64,000 nt of DNA from Dehalococcoidia bacterium (GTDB lineage: Bacteria; Chloroflexota; Dehalococcoidia; Lucifugimonadales; UBA1123), in the NCBI GenBank assembly GCA_009838465.1, contig VXRN01000003.1, forward strand, positions 1 to 64,000. Reading direction: 5' to 3'. Each line of letters starts with the position of its first letter. The first letter of the stretch is position 1. Made by a program: the position numbers and the translations under genes. Positions 16,772 through 26,471 of the stretch are shown here, one piece after another. Under the pieces are notes generated by a model. It saw nothing but the letters and a program-made list of their open reading frames with translations. It searched no databases and was not told the DNA's origin.

Positions 16772-17977
16772 CTGAAAGCTGCATATTTTCAGTGTATAGG
16801 TGGTGCGAGTGGGGATATGGTCCTTGGTGCGCTCGTAGATGCTGGCCTCGATCTGGATGTGGTTGTGGATGCTGTGTCCCAATTGGGAGTGACGGGAGTT
16901 ACTCTTGCGTCAGAGGAAGCACAGAGAGGCGGACTTACCGGGACGTTCGTGCGTGTAGAACTGGACGCTGATGCGGAGCGCACACGGAACTTCGACGACT
17001 TCATAGCGACGGTAGAATCTTCTAACCTCTCAGCTCGGGTGAAGGAGCAGTCCCGCGCTGTTTTCAGACGGATGGCCGAGGCTGAGGCGAAAGTCCACCG
17101 CACAAGCGTCCACGATGTTCATTTGCACGAACTGGGAACACTGGACACACTTGCCGATGTTGTTGGCGCTGTAGTAGGTCTGGAGGCCCTGGACGTAGGT
17201 AGAGTATTCTCGTCTCCGTTTCCGATGGGGGCAGGGGTGTTCAGGAGCGCGCACGGAGTATTGCCGGTCCCGTCCCCGGCCACGTCTGAGTTGTTTACAA
17301 TGTCTGACGCTCCCCTGGTGCCTGCCCCGGGCAATCCAGCATGGACGGGCGAAATGGTCACGCCTACCGGCGCGGGAATAATAACAACCCTCGCCGAGTT
17401 TCGTCAGCCTAAGTTGAACGTGCAGAAGATTGGGTATGGCTTGGGCTCCAGAAATCCTGATGAGTACCCCAATGCGTTGGGTTTGTGGCTCGGCGAGTTG
17501 GACGGCGAGGCTTCCACGGATGGGCTGAGCCTAATCGAGACTAACCTGGACGATTGTACGGGCGAGGTCATGGGATACGTGCAGGAGCGACTTTTCACTC
17601 TTGGCGCACGAGACGTGTGGTTCACTCCGATCCAGATGAAGAAGAACCGTCCCGCCACTATGCTAAGCGTCATCGTTTCCGATGAGGATGAGCGCGAGGC
17701 GGTGGAGACGATACTGCGCGAGACGACAACGCTTGGGGTAAGAGTCCGGCCCATTACACGATACGAGGCCGACCGTGAGATCAGGTCTCTCGAAACTTCT
17801 CTTGGAACTGCCCTGGTTAAGGTTAAGATAATCGGTGGGGTAGCTGTTTCCGTCAGCCCGGAGTATGAGGACTGTCGTCGTCTGGCAATTGAGACAGGGC
17901 TGCCTTTGCAACAGATAAGCAAAACGGTACAGCGTGAGGCGGAACACCTCATACTGAAGCTACAGAATCCAGGTTGA
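16772..17977 (+). CDS. larC: nickel-pincer cofactor biosynthesis protein LarC
   Basis: LarC inserts nickel, in a CTP-dependent step, into the pyridinium-derived cofactor used by LarA-type racemases. The N-terminal KAAYFQCIGGASGDMVLGAL segment is the usual LarC opening, but the only start that includes it is CTG at 16772, placed 5 nt after GGAGGAG; an ATG at 16817 would cut the motif. The first half carries HLHELGTLDTLADVVG and the second half NLDDCTGEVMGY and FTPIQMKKNRP. Both halves are in one frame, unlike homologues that need a frameshift. A larA homologue lies 6.6 kb downstream. Confidence 0.9.
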   Translation: MKAAYFQCIGGASGDMVLGALVDAGLDLDVVVDAVSQLGVTGVTLASEEAQRGGLTGTFVRVELDADAERTRNFDDFIATVESSNLSARVKEQSRAVFRRMAEAEAKVHRTSVHDVHLHELGTLDTLADVVGAVVGLEALDVGRVFSSPFPMGAGVFRSAHGVLPVPSPATSELFTMSDAPLVPAPGNPAWTGEMVTPTGAGIITTLAEFRQPKLNVQKIGYGLGSRNPDEYPNALGLWLGELDGEASTDGLSLIETNLDDCTGEVMGYVQERLFTLGARDVWFTPIQMKKNRPATMLSVIVSDEDEREAVETILRETTTLGVRVRPITRYEADREIRSLETSLGTALVKVKIIGGVAVSVSPEYEDCRRLAIETGLPLQQISKTVQREAEHLILKLQNPG

Positions 17978-18086
17978 CCTACGTAGAACGCCTACCCTAG
18001 AATTGGCTTCAAGACATTAGATTGTCACGTCTTTCCTGTCCCTGTTCCGTGTCCTCGATTCCGATGCAGGGGTAGCGGAAACCCGG

Positions 18087-18160
18087 GCCCTAGTGGCGCA
18101 ATCGGCAGCGCACCCGACTTGTAATCGGGAGGTTGGTGGGTTCGAATCCCCCCTGGGGCT
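18087..18160 (+). tRNA. tRNA-Thr (anticodon UGU)
   Basis: The acceptor stem GCCCTAG/CTGGGGC, D stem GCGC, anticodon stem CCCGA/TCGGG and loop CTTGTAA give anticodon TGT. TTCGAAT T-loop is present. CCA is not encoded. Confidence 0.93.
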
Positions 18161-18244
18161 CTCCATGATTTCGTGAGTAAGTTTAAGTATTTTGCGTGAC
18201 GCTACAACCGCGAATTACGTTGATTTGTGCGGGCCAATTCAGTC

Positions 18245-18274
18245 TTGGATTGGGCAACATCGCTATGCTAGACT
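18245..18274 (+). promoter_or_regulatory. candidate promoter before tRNA-Tyr
   Basis: TTGGAT (18245-18250), an 18-bp spacer and TAGACT (18269-18274) lie 15 bp before the tRNA. The spacing equals that of the two strong promoters in this window, but the -35 match is weak. Confidence 0.35.
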
Positions 18275-18288
18275 ATTTCAGATAACAT

Positions 18289-18376
18289 GGACGGGTGGGT
18301 GAGTGGTTAATACCACCAGACTGTAAATCTGGCGCCCGGAAGGGCTACGGGGGTTCGAATCCCTCCCCGTCCACCA
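18289..18376 (+). tRNA. tRNA-Tyr (anticodon GUA)
   Basis: Acceptor GGACGGG/CCCGTCC, anticodon stem CCAGA/TCTGG with loop CTGTAAA (anticodon GTA), and a long variable arm typical of class II tRNAs. The 3' CCA is encoded. Confidence 0.94.
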
Positions 18377-18405
18377 TCAGAGTTTGTAAAAATACAATAA
18401 ACAGG

Positions 18406-18481
18406 GCCCACATAGCTCAGGAGGTAGAGCGCGTTCTTGGTAAGAACGAGGTCAGCAGTTCGAGTCTGCTTGTGGGCTCCA
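18406..18481 (+). tRNA. tRNA-Thr (anticodon GGU)
   Basis: Acceptor GCCCACA/TGTGGGC, anticodon stem CGTTC/GAACG, loop TTGGTAA (anticodon GGT). CCA is encoded. The tuf start codon lies 19 nt downstream, so tRNA and tuf are probably co-transcribed, as in many bacteria. Confidence 0.94.
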
Positions 18482-18500
18482 GTGCGGAGGGTAAAGATTA

Positions 18501-19694
18501 ATGGCAAAGCAGAGGTTCGAGAGAAACAAGCCTCACGTGAATGTTGGAACCATCGGCCACGTTGACCATGGCAAGACCACGCTGACGGCTGCGATAACCA
18601 AGGTGCTGGCGTCTGCCGGAATGGCGGACTTCCGTCCGTTCGACTCGATTGATAACGCTCCCGAAGAGCGCGAGCGCGGTGTCACCATTGCTATTCAGCA
18701 CGTTGAATATGAGACCGATTCCCGTCACTATGCTCATGTGGACTGCCCCGGCCACGCCGACTATATCAAGAACATGATTACCGGAGCGGCCCAGATGGAT
18801 GGCGCGATACTCGTCGTGAGCGCGCCAGATGGACCCATGCCTCAGACCAGGGAGCATATCCTCCTGGCTCGCCAGGTTGAGGTTCCTGCGATAGTAGTTG
18901 CACTCAACAAAGTTGACGCGATGGACGACGAGGAACTTCTGGAACTTGTCGAGCTCGAGATGGATGAGCTCCTGTCCGAGTACGGCTTCGAAGACGTCCC
19001 CATCGTCCGTGTCAGCGCTCTCAACTCGCTCGAAGGAGACGACGATACCCGCGATGGCGAGTGGGCCGGCGGAATCTGGGAGTTGATGGACGCGGTTGAC
19101 GAACACATTCCCATACCTGACCGACCGCGCGACCAGCCCTTCCTTATGCCCGTTGAGGATGTTTTCAGCATCAAGGGTCGCGGTACCGTTGTGACCGGGC
19201 GCGTGGAACGCGGCATGGTCAAGGTGGGCGACAACATTGAGATCGTGGGAATCAAGGATACCTCCAGCACGGTCGTAACCGGAGTCGAGATGTTCCATAA
19301 GACTCTTGATGAGGGTGAGCCGGGAGACGCGGTTGGCGTGCTGATTCGCGGCGTTGACCGCGATGAAGTGGAGCGTGGCCAGGTTCTGGCCGAGCCCGGG
19401 AGTATGATGCCTCATACGGAGTACGAAGCGCAGGTTTACGTGCTGAGTAGAGACGAGGGCGGTCGCCATACGCCGTTCTTCGACGGATACAAGCCCCAGT
19501 TCTACATCCGGACGACCGACGTGACGGGTGAGATCAAGTTGCCCGATGGCGTCCAGATGGTTATGCCGGGTGACAACATCGAGATGAACATCAAGCTGAT
19601 TACCCCTGTCGCACTTGACGAGCAGTTGCGATTCGCTGTTCGCGAGGGCGGAAGGACGGTTGGGTCCGGCGTAATCACCAGGGTTGTCAACTAA
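18501..19694 (+). CDS. tuf: elongation factor Tu
   Basis: EF-Tu carries aminoacyl-tRNA to the ribosome as a GTPase. The 397-residue protein has all G motifs: GHVDHGKTT (G1), RGVTI (G2), DCPGH (G3), NKVD (G4; NKCD is commoner) and SAL (G5), followed by the two beta-barrel domains with [30 protein letters not shown] precedes the ATG. Located between tRNA-Thr and rpmG, the classic tufB position. Confidence 0.98.
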   Translation: MAKQRFERNKPHVNVGTIGHVDHGKTTLTAAITKVLASAGMADFRPFDSIDNAPEERERGVTIAIQHVEYETDSRHYAHVDCPGHADYIKNMITGAAQMDGAILVVSAPDGPMPQTREHILLARQVEVPAIVVALNKVDAMDDEELLELVELEMDELLSEYGFEDVPIVRVSALNSLEGDDDTRDGEWAGGIWELMDAVDEHIPIPDRPRDQPFLMPVEDVFSIKGRGTVVTGRVERGMVKVGDNIEIVGIKDTSSTVVTGVEMFHKTLDEGEPGDAVGVLIRGVDRDEVERGQVLAEPGSMMPHTEYEAQVYVLSRDEGGRHTPFFDGYKPQFYIRTTDVTGEIKLPDGVQMVMPGDNIEMNIKLITPVALDEQLRFAVREGGRTVGSGVITRVVN

Positions 19695-19716
19695 GTAGAT
19701 CGGGTTGCCAGTGTGC

Positions 19717-19749
19717 CCTCTTCTCACACATATGACGTGAGAAGAGGGT
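19717..19749 (+). terminator. hairpin after tuf
   Basis: A perfect 12-bp stem (19717-19728 with 19738-19749) with a 9-nt loop. The following sequence TATTTGGCCTATTTT is only partly T-rich, so termination may be partial. Confidence 0.6.
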
Positions 19750-19864
19750 ATTTGGCCTATTTTGGAAATAGATTACAGTGCGACAATGCGGCGCGCCGGC
19801 ACTCATGGGCAATGATGAATCCATTTGTCGACCGGCCCAAGCGATGTCGAGGAGTGTTTGAAAC

Positions 19865-20032
19865 ATGGCTCGCCGGGGAGAAGTGAGAACTCTTATCACT
19901 CTCGGATGTACAGAATGCCGGGAGCGGACGTATAACTCGAGTAAGAATCGTCGGAACGATCCTCAGAGGCTGGAACTGAAAAAGTACTGCCCACGGTGTC
20001 GAAAACACGAGCTGTATCGCGAGGTGAGATAG
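19865..20032 (+). CDS. rpmG: 50S ribosomal protein L33
   Basis: A 55-residue protein with two CxxC pairs (CTEC and CPRC) of the zinc-binding L33 type, plus [21 protein letters not shown] (given in part) typical of the family. It precedes secE-nusG as in most bacteria. The usual tRNA-Trp next to rpmG is absent. Confidence 0.95.
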   Translation: MARRGEVRTLITLGCTECRERTYNSSKNRRNDPQRLELKKYCPRCRKHELYREVR

Positions 20033-20034
20033 CG

Positions 20035-20280
20035 GTGGCCAGAGATCCTAGAGATCAGGGTGTAACTCGCAGGGTTAGTTCCGAAGTCGCAAGGCGTGCT
20101 TTCAGCATTCGCGCGATTGGTGAGGTCATCGGTGAGCTTCGAAGGGTTACGTGGCCTACCCGAGAAGAGACTTTTCGACTTTCGGTTATGGTCGTGGCCG
20201 TGGCTGTGGCCATGGGGATATTCCTCGGCCTCGTGGATCTCGTATTCGCCAGGGTCGTAGGCATAATCTTGGGGAACTAG
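20035..20280 (+). CDS. secE: preprotein translocase subunit SecE
   Basis: An 81-residue single-span SecE, the clamp subunit of SecYEG. It has the conserved amphipathic ELRRVTWPTREET segment followed by one transmembrane helix (about residues 50-75). GTG 20035 lies only 2 nt after the rpmG stop, with GAGGTGAG upstream; a longer form from 19996 would sit inside rpmG and is less likely. Confidence 0.93.
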   Translation: MARDPRDQGVTRRVSSEVARRAFSIRAIGEVIGELRRVTWPTREETFRLSVMVVAVAVAMGIFLGLVDLVFARVVGIILGN

Positions 20281-20284
20281 AAAC

Positions 20285-20854
20285 ATGACGCAAGTCTCGC
20301 ACAGCGATCCTAATGTTCGGTGGTACATCATCCACGCCTACTCCGGCCAGGAAAAGCGCGTCAAGGACAATCTTGAACACCGTATCAAGAACATGGATAT
20401 GCAGGACAAAATATTCCAGGTAGTCGTCCCGACCGAAGAGCAGGTTGAGATAAAGGGAGGGCAGCGAAAGACTGTCTCGCGCACTATCTTCCCCGGCTAT
20501 ATCCTGGTGCAGATGACGATGGATGATAATAGCTGGTTCGTGGTGCGAAATACGCCCGGGGTGACTGGCTTCATATCCGCTGAGGATGAACAAGAGAACA
20601 ACAGGCCCAAACCGGTCCCGCTGGAGGAGCAGGAAGTTCAGGTCATTCTGAGGCAGATCGAGACCGACACCCCCACCCAGCGGATCGGATTCGAAAAGGG
20701 TCAGAGTGTACGGATTACCGACGGTCCTTTCATGGACTTCATGGGCACCGTGGATGAGATTTCCCAAGAGCGCGCGAAAGTGAAGGTGCTGGTATCTTTC
20801 TTCGGGCGCGAGACTCCCGTAGAGCTGGACTTCCTTCAGGTAGAGAGAGTTTAG
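20285..20854 (+). CDS. nusG: transcription termination/antitermination protein NusG
   Basis: A 189-residue NusG. The N-terminal NGN domain starts [19 protein letters not shown] and contains FPGYILVQM and NTPGVTGFI. The C-terminal KOW domain has [22 protein letters not shown] (described by its VRITDGPF core). It links RNA polymerase to ribosomes or Rho. It follows secE by 4 nt. Confidence 0.97.
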   Translation: MTQVSHSDPNVRWYIIHAYSGQEKRVKDNLEHRIKNMDMQDKIFQVVVPTEEQVEIKGGQRKTVSRTIFPGYILVQMTMDDNSWFVVRNTPGVTGFISAEDEQENNRPKPVPLEEQEVQVILRQIETDTPTQRIGFEKGQSVRITDGPFMDFMGTVDEISQERAKVKVLVSFFGRETPVELDFLQVERV

Positions 20855-20907
20855 TCGGACGTCACTACTTCGATGAAAGCGCATAAATAGCATAGGAACG
20901 GCGAGAA

Positions 20908-21330
20908 GTGGCAAAGAAAGTAAGAGCTATAATCAAGTTACAGATCGAGGCCGGCAAAGCGACTCCCGCTCCTCCGGTGGGGCCCGCGCTCGGACAGCAC
21001 GGCGTCAATATCATGGGATTCGTAAAAGAGTACAACGAGCGAACGGCTCAGCAGGCCGGTTCAATCGTTCCCGTCGAATTGACGGTATTCGAAGACCGGT
21101 CATTCACGTTTATTGTCAAGAGCCCGCCCGCATCCGATCTCTTGCGAAAGGCAGCGGGAATAGAAAAGGGCAGCGGAAACCCGAAAGCGGAACAGGTTGC
21201 GACCGTATCGCGCGATCAGGTCAAAGAGATCGCTGAGACCAAGTTGAAGGACTTGAACGCCGCCGATGTGGATGGCGCGATACGTATTATCGAGGGAACT
21301 GCCCGTAGCATGGGTATAAGGGTAAGCTGA
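20908..21330 (+). CDS. rplK: 50S ribosomal protein L11
   Basis: A 140-residue L11, part of the GTPase-associated centre. [20 protein letters not shown] and [15 protein letters not shown] are diagnostic. GTG start with GGCGAG upstream. First of rplK-rplA-rplJ-rplL. Confidence 0.97.
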   Translation: MAKKVRAIIKLQIEAGKATPAPPVGPALGQHGVNIMGFVKEYNERTAQQAGSIVPVELTVFEDRSFTFIVKSPPASDLLRKAAGIEKGSGNPKAEQVATVSRDQVKEIAETKLKDLNAADVDGAIRIIEGTARSMGIRVS

Positions 21331-21373
21331 GTCTCCCGCCGCGGGTTACATTCAGCAGATAAGGAATCTCCAT

Positions 21374-22087
21374 ATGGCCAGCAGGGGAAAACGATACAGA
21401 ACGGCCGTCGGACTGATAGACAGCGAAGTTGCGTATGCTCCTTCGGAGGCCGTTGAAATCACGAAGAATACGGCCAAGGCCAAATTCGACGAAACGATTG
21501 AACTCCACCTGCGCACGGGTGCAGACCCGCGCTATGCCGACCAGATGGTTCGAGGGGTGGCAGTGCTTCCCCATGGTGTGGGCAAACCTGTCAGGGTATT
21601 GGTGTTTTGTCAGGGTGAGGCCGAATCCATTGCGCGAGAGGCAGGAGCCGATTTCGTCGGCAGCGACGATCTGATCAAGGAAATCCAGGATGGATTCCTT
21701 GGTTTCGACGTTTCTATCGCGACGCCGGACCTCATGGGGCGAATCGGGCGATTGGGACGTATCCTCGGGCGGCGTGGACTAATGCCGAACCCCAGAACGG
21801 GCACAGTGGTCCAGCCCGACGACATTCCGCGCGCGATTTCGGACGCCAAGAAAGGCCGGGTGGAATTCCGGCTGGACAGGACCGGGCTGATCCACGTACC
21901 GATTGGCAAAGCCAGCTTCGAAGAGAATATGCTGATGGATAATCTGACCATGCTTGTGGACAATATAGTCCGTTCAAGGCCGGGCGGTGTGAAGGGTCAG
22001 TTCATCCGCTCTGCGTATCTGACGGCGACGATGGGCCCGAGCGTATCAATGGATGTTGATCGCCTCTCGGCACTTCGTGTAGAATAA
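21374..22087 (+). CDS. rplA: 50S ribosomal protein L1
   Basis: A 237-residue L1 of normal length, forming the L1 stalk. LHLRTGADPRYADQMVRG, FVGSDDLIKEIQDG and GLMPNPRTGTV segments are visible. L1 often represses its own operon through the leader of rplK; I did not identify a clear mimic site. Confidence 0.97.
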   Translation: MASRGKRYRTAVGLIDSEVAYAPSEAVEITKNTAKAKFDETIELHLRTGADPRYADQMVRGVAVLPHGVGKPVRVLVFCQGEAESIAREAGADFVGSDDLIKEIQDGFLGFDVSIATPDLMGRIGRLGRILGRRGLMPNPRTGTVVQPDDIPRAISDAKKGRVEFRLDRTGLIHVPIGKASFEENMLMDNLTMLVDNIVRSRPGGVKGQFIRSAYLTATMGPSVSMDVDRLSALRVE

Positions 22088-22094
22088 CCGAAAT

Positions 22095-22230
22095 CGCCAG
22101 AGACAGTGGGCTTTCCCGATAGTCGGGGAATGAAAATCCCAGCCCGCCGAGGTCGTGCAGCCGAGACTTTGTTTCGGAAGTTGATTGCAACAGTTGCCCC
22201 GTGTCTTTGGCACGGGGTTTTATTTTTGGA
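22095..22230 (+). promoter_or_regulatory. ribosomal protein L10 leader with internal terminator
   Basis: The rplA-rplJ gap has the architecture of the L10 leader RNA: several short helices followed by a CCCCGTG (22197-22203) / CACGGGG (22211-22217) hairpin and TTTTATTTTT. In this family L10-L12 binding controls rplJ-rplL expression by attenuation or translation. The ribosome site GGAGG is just after the hairpin. Confidence 0.75.
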
Positions 22231-22247
22231 ATGTAGTGGAGGTAAGC

Positions 22248-22778
22248 GTGCCGACTCAAGCCAAAGTCGAGGCGGTGGAACTGCTGAAGGATAAATTCGA
22301 GCGCAGTTCCATTGTCATTACAACAAACTACTCGGGTCTGCCGGTTTCCGAGATGACGGAGTTGCGCCGCGCGCTCAGAGAAGCGGAAGTCGAATACAGG
22401 ATCATCAAGAATTCACTGGCATACATTGCGGCGGACGAGGCAGGTAAACCGGCGATCAAGGATGTCATCAATGGGCCGACCGGCGTAGCGTTTGGCTATG
22501 AAGATCCACTGGCTCCGGCGAAGGCATTGTCGAATTACATACGAACGACGCGATCTGCTCTTGCCATAGTCGGTGGAGAAATGGATGGCAAGACACTGAC
22601 AAGCGATCAGGTAAATCAGCTCGCCACTCTACCAGGACGCGAGGAGCTTGTGGCACAGGTACTCATGCGAATGAACGGGCCTGTATCCAGCTTAGTCAAT
22701 GTCCTTAATGGTCCAATCGCCGGACTTGCTCGTGTGCTCCAGGGCCACGTGGACAGTCTTCAGCAACAGGAAGCGTAA
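22248..22778 (+). CDS. rplJ: 50S ribosomal protein L10
   Basis: A 176-residue L10, base of the L7/L12 stalk. The start is GTG 22248, 5 nt after GGAGG and giving [16 protein letters not shown], the normal L10 opening; a longer frame from 22185 would run through the attenuator hairpin. [20 protein letters not shown] and [12 protein letters not shown] are conserved. Confidence 0.96.
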   Translation: MPTQAKVEAVELLKDKFERSSIVITTNYSGLPVSEMTELRRALREAEVEYRIIKNSLAYIAADEAGKPAIKDVINGPTGVAFGYEDPLAPAKALSNYIRTTRSALAIVGGEMDGKTLTSDQVNQLATLPGREELVAQVLMRMNGPVSSLVNVLNGPIAGLARVLQGHVDSLQQQEA

Positions 22779-22822
22779 AGTATCAACTGAATCAAGGTAA
22801 GCAAAGCAGGAGGATACATGCA

Positions 22823-23215
22823 ATGGCTCTGACAAAGGATGAGATCGTAGAAGGTATCAAGGAAATGTCCGTGCTGGAACTCGCCGACCTCGTCAAGGAA
22901 CTCGAGGACGTGTTTGGCGTAAGCGCCGCCGCTCCGGTTGCCATGGCGACCGTTCAGGGCGTCGCCGGAACCGCCGAAGCCGCCGCCGCTGAGGCAGAGG
23001 AGCAGACCGAGTTCAACGTAACGCTCAAGGAGATCGGTCCCAAGAAGATCAACGTCATCAAGGCCGTCCGTGAAGTCACCACTCTCGGATTGAAAGAGGC
23101 GAAGGACCTGGTTGAGAGCGCCCCGACGGTTGTCAAGGAAGCGATATCCAAAGATGAAGCTGATGATCTGAAGGGGAAGCTGGAGGACGCAGGCGCCGTC
23201 GTCGAGGTTGCCTAG
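22823..23215 (+). CDS. rplL: 50S ribosomal protein L7/L12
   Basis: A 130-residue L12 with an N-terminal dimerisation helix region ([19 protein letters not shown]), an Ala/Glu-rich hinge (residues 35-58), and the C-terminal factor-binding domain with [20 protein letters not shown] and [10 protein letters not shown] strong terminator follows; rpoB is not next, unlike most bacteria. Confidence 0.97.
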   Translation: MALTKDEIVEGIKEMSVLELADLVKELEDVFGVSAAAPVAMATVQGVAGTAEAAAAEAEEQTEFNVTLKEIGPKKINVIKAVREVTTLGLKEAKDLVESAPTVVKEAISKDEADDLKGKLEDAGAVVEVA

Positions 23216-23254
23216 CTGCTAGTCTCCCTACAAGCCAGCACGAAGCATCTTAAG

Positions 23255-23280
23255 GCCCGTGCGAATAGCACGGGCTTTTC
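23255..23280 (+). terminator. terminator of the rplKAJL operon
   Basis: Perfect 8-bp stem GCCCGTGC/GCACGGGC, loop GAATA, followed by TTTTCT. Confidence 0.88.
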
Positions 23281-23338
23281 TCTGGGCTGCATTAGGAAAC
23301 CGCTGGGTCCCGTTGAAATTTCTCGTCATTCTTAGAAC

Positions 23339-24613
23339 CTAGGCGTCTGCAAGAAAAGGTATGGTCTGCGGCCCTTCTGGAATGACGCAGAGAGCGCTTT
23401 CGCTTCCATACCGCAGAAGTTCGTCCTCGACCGCTTGCTCGACGTCTTCTACGGGTTCCAGGTGTGCATTGCGGACTTGATCGTCGGTCAGGAATGTGGA
23501 CTTGATCTTCACCTCGGCTCTGAGCTGAATCTGTGCTTGAATCTGCACCTGCCACTGGTCGTGAACATTGTGCCCGGGTGAGTGTACCGTTTCGAGAATG
23601 TCGCGGGGTCCGGACGATGACTTCAGAAGTCGGCCATACTCACCATGATCTGGTATGCCGTCCAGACATTCCGCCGCGGCTATGATCGTTCCGCCGGTTT
23701 TGATTACTTGAGCGGCGGCTGAGATCCCCTTTACTGCCTGGTACAGATTCTGGTCGAGCGGATATCCACTGTTCGTAGTAAGAACGACATCGAAAGGGCG
23801 ATCCACTGGCTGCATTGAGACTGTCCTGGCAAATCGGCAGGCAGCGCGGTGGACGGCGGACAGTTCTCCCGCATAGACGCTCGTTATGCCGTGATCGCGG
23901 TTGATCGTGACGTCCAGCGCGAAGTCCACGCCGGTACGGTCGGCTATCTCACGAATAGCATCGTGGATAGGGTTGCCGACGGTCACACCCCATCTTGCTT
24001 CCGGATGCCCGATCATTTCGGCGTTGTGCAGTCTCATAATCGTGTCGAATCCCGCTAGCCCTGGTGCGACCATCTTTGGGCCGCCGGAGAATCCGGCGAA
24101 GAAGTGAGGCTCTACGAAACCTGTTGTGATTCTCAGGTCGGCATTCAGCCAATGGCGATTGAGAAATATGGGTATCCCGTTCCGAGTTTCACCTGCCTTT
24201 TCCAGGATGGAGTCATCGAAGGCGTTGTGGTTGTGGACAGTATAGCGTTCCACAATTCCATCACCGAGCATCTGTCGCAGTTCCGCGTCGGTATTCGCGC
24301 GGTGTGTGCCGGTGGCAACCAGAATAGAGATGTCCGAGTTGGGAAGGTGGGATAGGTCGCGCAGCAAAACGGGCAATACCGCAGCGCTGGGCATGGGCCT
24401 GGTGATGTCGCAAACTGATATGGCGACAGTATTCCCCGGCTGTGCGAGTCTGCGCAGTGGAACGGCTTCCCCAACGGGATCGCGGATGGCCGTTCTTAAA
24501 GCGCCCTCCGGATCCGGGAGGGCGGGAAGATAGCTGGGTTCCACCACAGTGGTCCTGTCGTCAGGAAGTTCCACTACGAGTCCCGTCTTTCCGTATGCCA
24601 GCTTTACTTTCAA
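23339..24613 (-). CDS. larA: LarA-family nickel-dependent racemase/epimerase
   Basis: A 424-residue homologue of lactate racemase LarA. With the TTG start at 24613 (GAGGAGGT 4 nt upstream) the key residues align with a constant offset of four from the studied enzyme: His104 (TGTHR), His170 and Lys180 (HFFAGFSGGPK), and His196 (RLHNAEM). Lys180 and His196 correspond to the cofactor attachment and nickel ligands. So it is likely catalytic, but LarA homologues act on many 2-hydroxyacids and the substrate is open. larC is in this window; larB and larE are not. Confidence 0.88.
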   Translation of the reverse strand: MKVKLAYGKTGLVVELPDDRTTVVEPSYLPALPDPEGALRTAIRDPVGEAVPLRRLAQPGNTVAISVCDITRPMPSAAVLPVLLRDLSHLPNSDISILVATGTHRANTDAELRQMLGDGIVERYTVHNHNAFDDSILEKAGETRNGIPIFLNRHWLNADLRITTGFVEPHFFAGFSGGPKMVAPGLAGFDTIMRLHNAEMIGHPEARWGVTVGNPIHDAIREIADRTGVDFALDVTINRDHGITSVYAGELSAVHRAACRFARTVSMQPVDRPFDVVLTTNSGYPLDQNLYQAVKGISAAAQVIKTGGTIIAAAECLDGIPDHGEYGRLLKSSSGPRDILETVHSPGHNVHDQWQVQIQAQIQLRAEVKIKSTFLTDDQVRNAHLEPVEDVEQAVEDELLRYGSESALCVIPEGPQTIPFLADA

Positions 24614-24680
24614 GCCTACCTCCTCACGTTGGGTATGTATCTGTAAACGAGGAGTGAGTCCAGGCGGAATTTTCGCTAAC

Positions 24681-25361
24681 TCAGCCAGCCAGCTCGGCGG
24701 GAATCGTCCAGACCTCGCGTTCGTACGGCAGACCGCGTCGGTCAATTCTGAAGGACGAGCGTCGCATTGTACGACGAGGCGACTGCGTCCTGACCCAGCC
24801 TTCCGGCCCCTCCAGTTCAGCATCGGCGGTCGAAAGACCCTCGACACGATAGTGCATCGGAATGACGACCATCGGGGACAGAGATTCCACAAGGTGATTG
24901 ACCTCATCGTATGTCAGAAGATGGCAGGAATCGTCAACCGGGACCATAAGCACGTCCACTCTGCCGAGCCGCTCCGTAACATTGTCCGGTATGTTATGGC
25001 GATTTTGACCAATATGGCAGTATCGGACTCCCTCATGCTCAACCACGTAAATTATGTTTTCGGTTCCGCTGCGACCGGACGAACCTGATTGAACGTCGTT
25101 CACGCCGGTAATAGTTGTGTTACCAACCTGCATGGTTCCTTCACGGTTCAGTTTCGGGGTGCCTTCTGGAAGGACGGGGGCTGCATTGTGATCGAAGTGG
25201 TCGTGCGTTAAGGCGACCAGATCGACTTCCAAAGAAGGAAACGGCTTGAGAAACCAGTGGTCATACTCGGGACTGCCGTTGCCGAAAGGGTCAATCAGAA
25301 GACTCTCTCCGGTAGCTTCCTCGAACAGGAAAGCGCAGTGTCCCAGGTAACGGACTGACAT
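24681..25361 (-). CDS. metallo-beta-lactamase-fold hydrolase, UPF0173/UlaG-like
   Basis: A 226-residue MBL-fold protein beginning VRYLGHCAFLFE, with the metal-site signature LTHDHFDHN near residue 51 and later His-containing VIPMHYRVEG. It has the compact form of the UlaG/UPF0173 group. The start codon is 3 nt from the stop of the upstream peptidase gene, so the two are probably co-translated. The substrate is unknown. Confidence 0.82.
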   Translation of the reverse strand: MSVRYLGHCAFLFEEATGESLLIDPFGNGSPEYDHWFLKPFPSLEVDLVALTHDHFDHNAAPVLPEGTPKLNREGTMQVGNTTITGVNDVQSGSSGRSGTENIIYVVEHEGVRYCHIGQNRHNIPDNVTERLGRVDVLMVPVDDSCHLLTYDEVNHLVESLSPMVVIPMHYRVEGLSTADAELEGPEGWVRTQSPRRTMRRSSFRIDRRGLPYEREVWTIPAELAG

Positions 25362-25364
25362 CGG

Positions 25365-26450
25365 CTATTGGTCCGTTCTCAAGAGTGTTTCACATAAATG
25401 GGCGGCATCCACAAGGTCCGGGATCGTAACGTACTCCCTGACGGTGTGCATACCGTGGTCCGCCATGCCGACTACTACGGCGCTGATGTCGTTGAGCCGG
25501 AAGACGTTTCCATCCGTCCCGCCACCGGACGGCTGGAGGGTTGGCGTCATTCCGAGGGACTCCAGCGCGGATTTTACGCGAGCGAGAGCGGGATCGTCAT
25601 CCGACAAGTTGTAAGCGACGAACTCAGTGTGCAGGTGGCACTGTATGTCCGCTTCCGGGAACATGGCTCGAACCTGGCCCAGCGCTTCGTCCACCTGCAA
25701 GCGTATGCCGTCGAGGCTCTCGATGTTCCGGCTTCTGAACTCACCATGCACCGTCGTGAGTTCGGGGACCGCGTTTCGCACGGTGCCGCCCTCGATTGTT
25801 CCGACGTTGAATGTTGTCTCGTCATCGAGGCGTCCCTGTGGAAGCCTCGTGATGATTTCAGCCGCAATCCGTATGGATGAGATGCCCTTTTCAGGCTCCA
25901 CGCCCGCGTGAGCTGCTCGTCCGGTAATCTCGATGTCGAAGCCTATGTATTCGGGACTTGACGAAGTAATCTGGCTAGGGGGACCTTCGCCATCGAATAC
26001 GACCGCCTCGTTACCATTAAGAAGAGAGAAATCCAGATTGCGCGCACCGACGAGGCCAATCTCTTCCTCGCGGGTAAACGCTACCTCTATCGCCCGGTGG
26101 GGAGTGTCGTCTTCGTATATTGACTCCAATGCTTCCATAATGGCTGCCACGCCCGCCTTGCAGTCTCCCCCTAGTATAGTCGTGCCGTCCGAAACGATGC
26201 GCTCACCATCTATTGATGGCTGTACGCCGCGTCCGGGTTCGACGGTGTCCATGTGAGCGGACAAAATGAGAGGATCGTCCCTGCCGTCATTGGCAATTAC
26301 ATTTCCATAGTCGTCTCTGACCACCTTGAGGCCCAAATCTTCCAGTTTCCTGACCAAATGCAGGGCCACTTCCTCCTCTTCGCCCGAGGGGCTGTCTATT
26401 CTGGCCAGGTCGCAGAATGAGTTGACTATTCTCTCTCGACTGATCATCAA
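25365..26450 (-). CDS. M20 family metallopeptidase, peptidase T-like
   Basis: A 361-residue di-zinc exopeptidase. Metal and catalytic residues: LSAHMDTVEPG (His, Asp) near residue 78, GGDCKAGVAAI (Asp) near 110, TREEEIGLVG (Glu-Glu) near 142, and the lid dimerisation domain with RAAHAGVEPEKG. This resembles the PepT/tripeptidase branch. The start is the first of two adjacent ATG codons. It overlaps no neighbour but lies 3 nt from the MBL gene and 21 bp from the tautomerase gene. Confidence 0.87.
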   Translation of the reverse strand: MMISRERIVNSFCDLARIDSPSGEEEEVALHLVRKLEDLGLKVVRDDYGNVIANDGRDDPLILSAHMDTVEPGRGVQPSIDGERIVSDGTTILGGDCKAGVAAIMEALESIYEDDTPHRAIEVAFTREEEIGLVGARNLDFSLLNGNEAVVFDGEGPPSQITSSSPEYIGFDIEITGRAAHAGVEPEKGISSIRIAAEIITRLPQGRLDDETTFNVGTIEGGTVRNAVPELTTVHGEFRSRNIESLDGIRLQVDEALGQVRAMFPEADIQCHLHTEFVAYNLSDDDPALARVKSALESLGMTPTLQPSGGGTDGNVFRLNDISAVVVGMADHGMHTVREYVTIPDLVDAAHLCETLLRTDQ

Positions 26451-26471
26451 TGCGCCTCCGTAGGCGGGTCG

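Noticed and set aside
18307-18507. Minus-strand 66-codon frame across tRNA-Tyr and tRNA-Thr
   Set aside because: It is antisense to two well-folded tRNAs; such GIRTP/TRTADL-type peptides are a known spurious product of tRNA antisense frames.
18498-19727. 409-codon minus-strand frame opposite tuf
   Set aside because: Antisense shadow of EF-Tu caused by strong codon bias.
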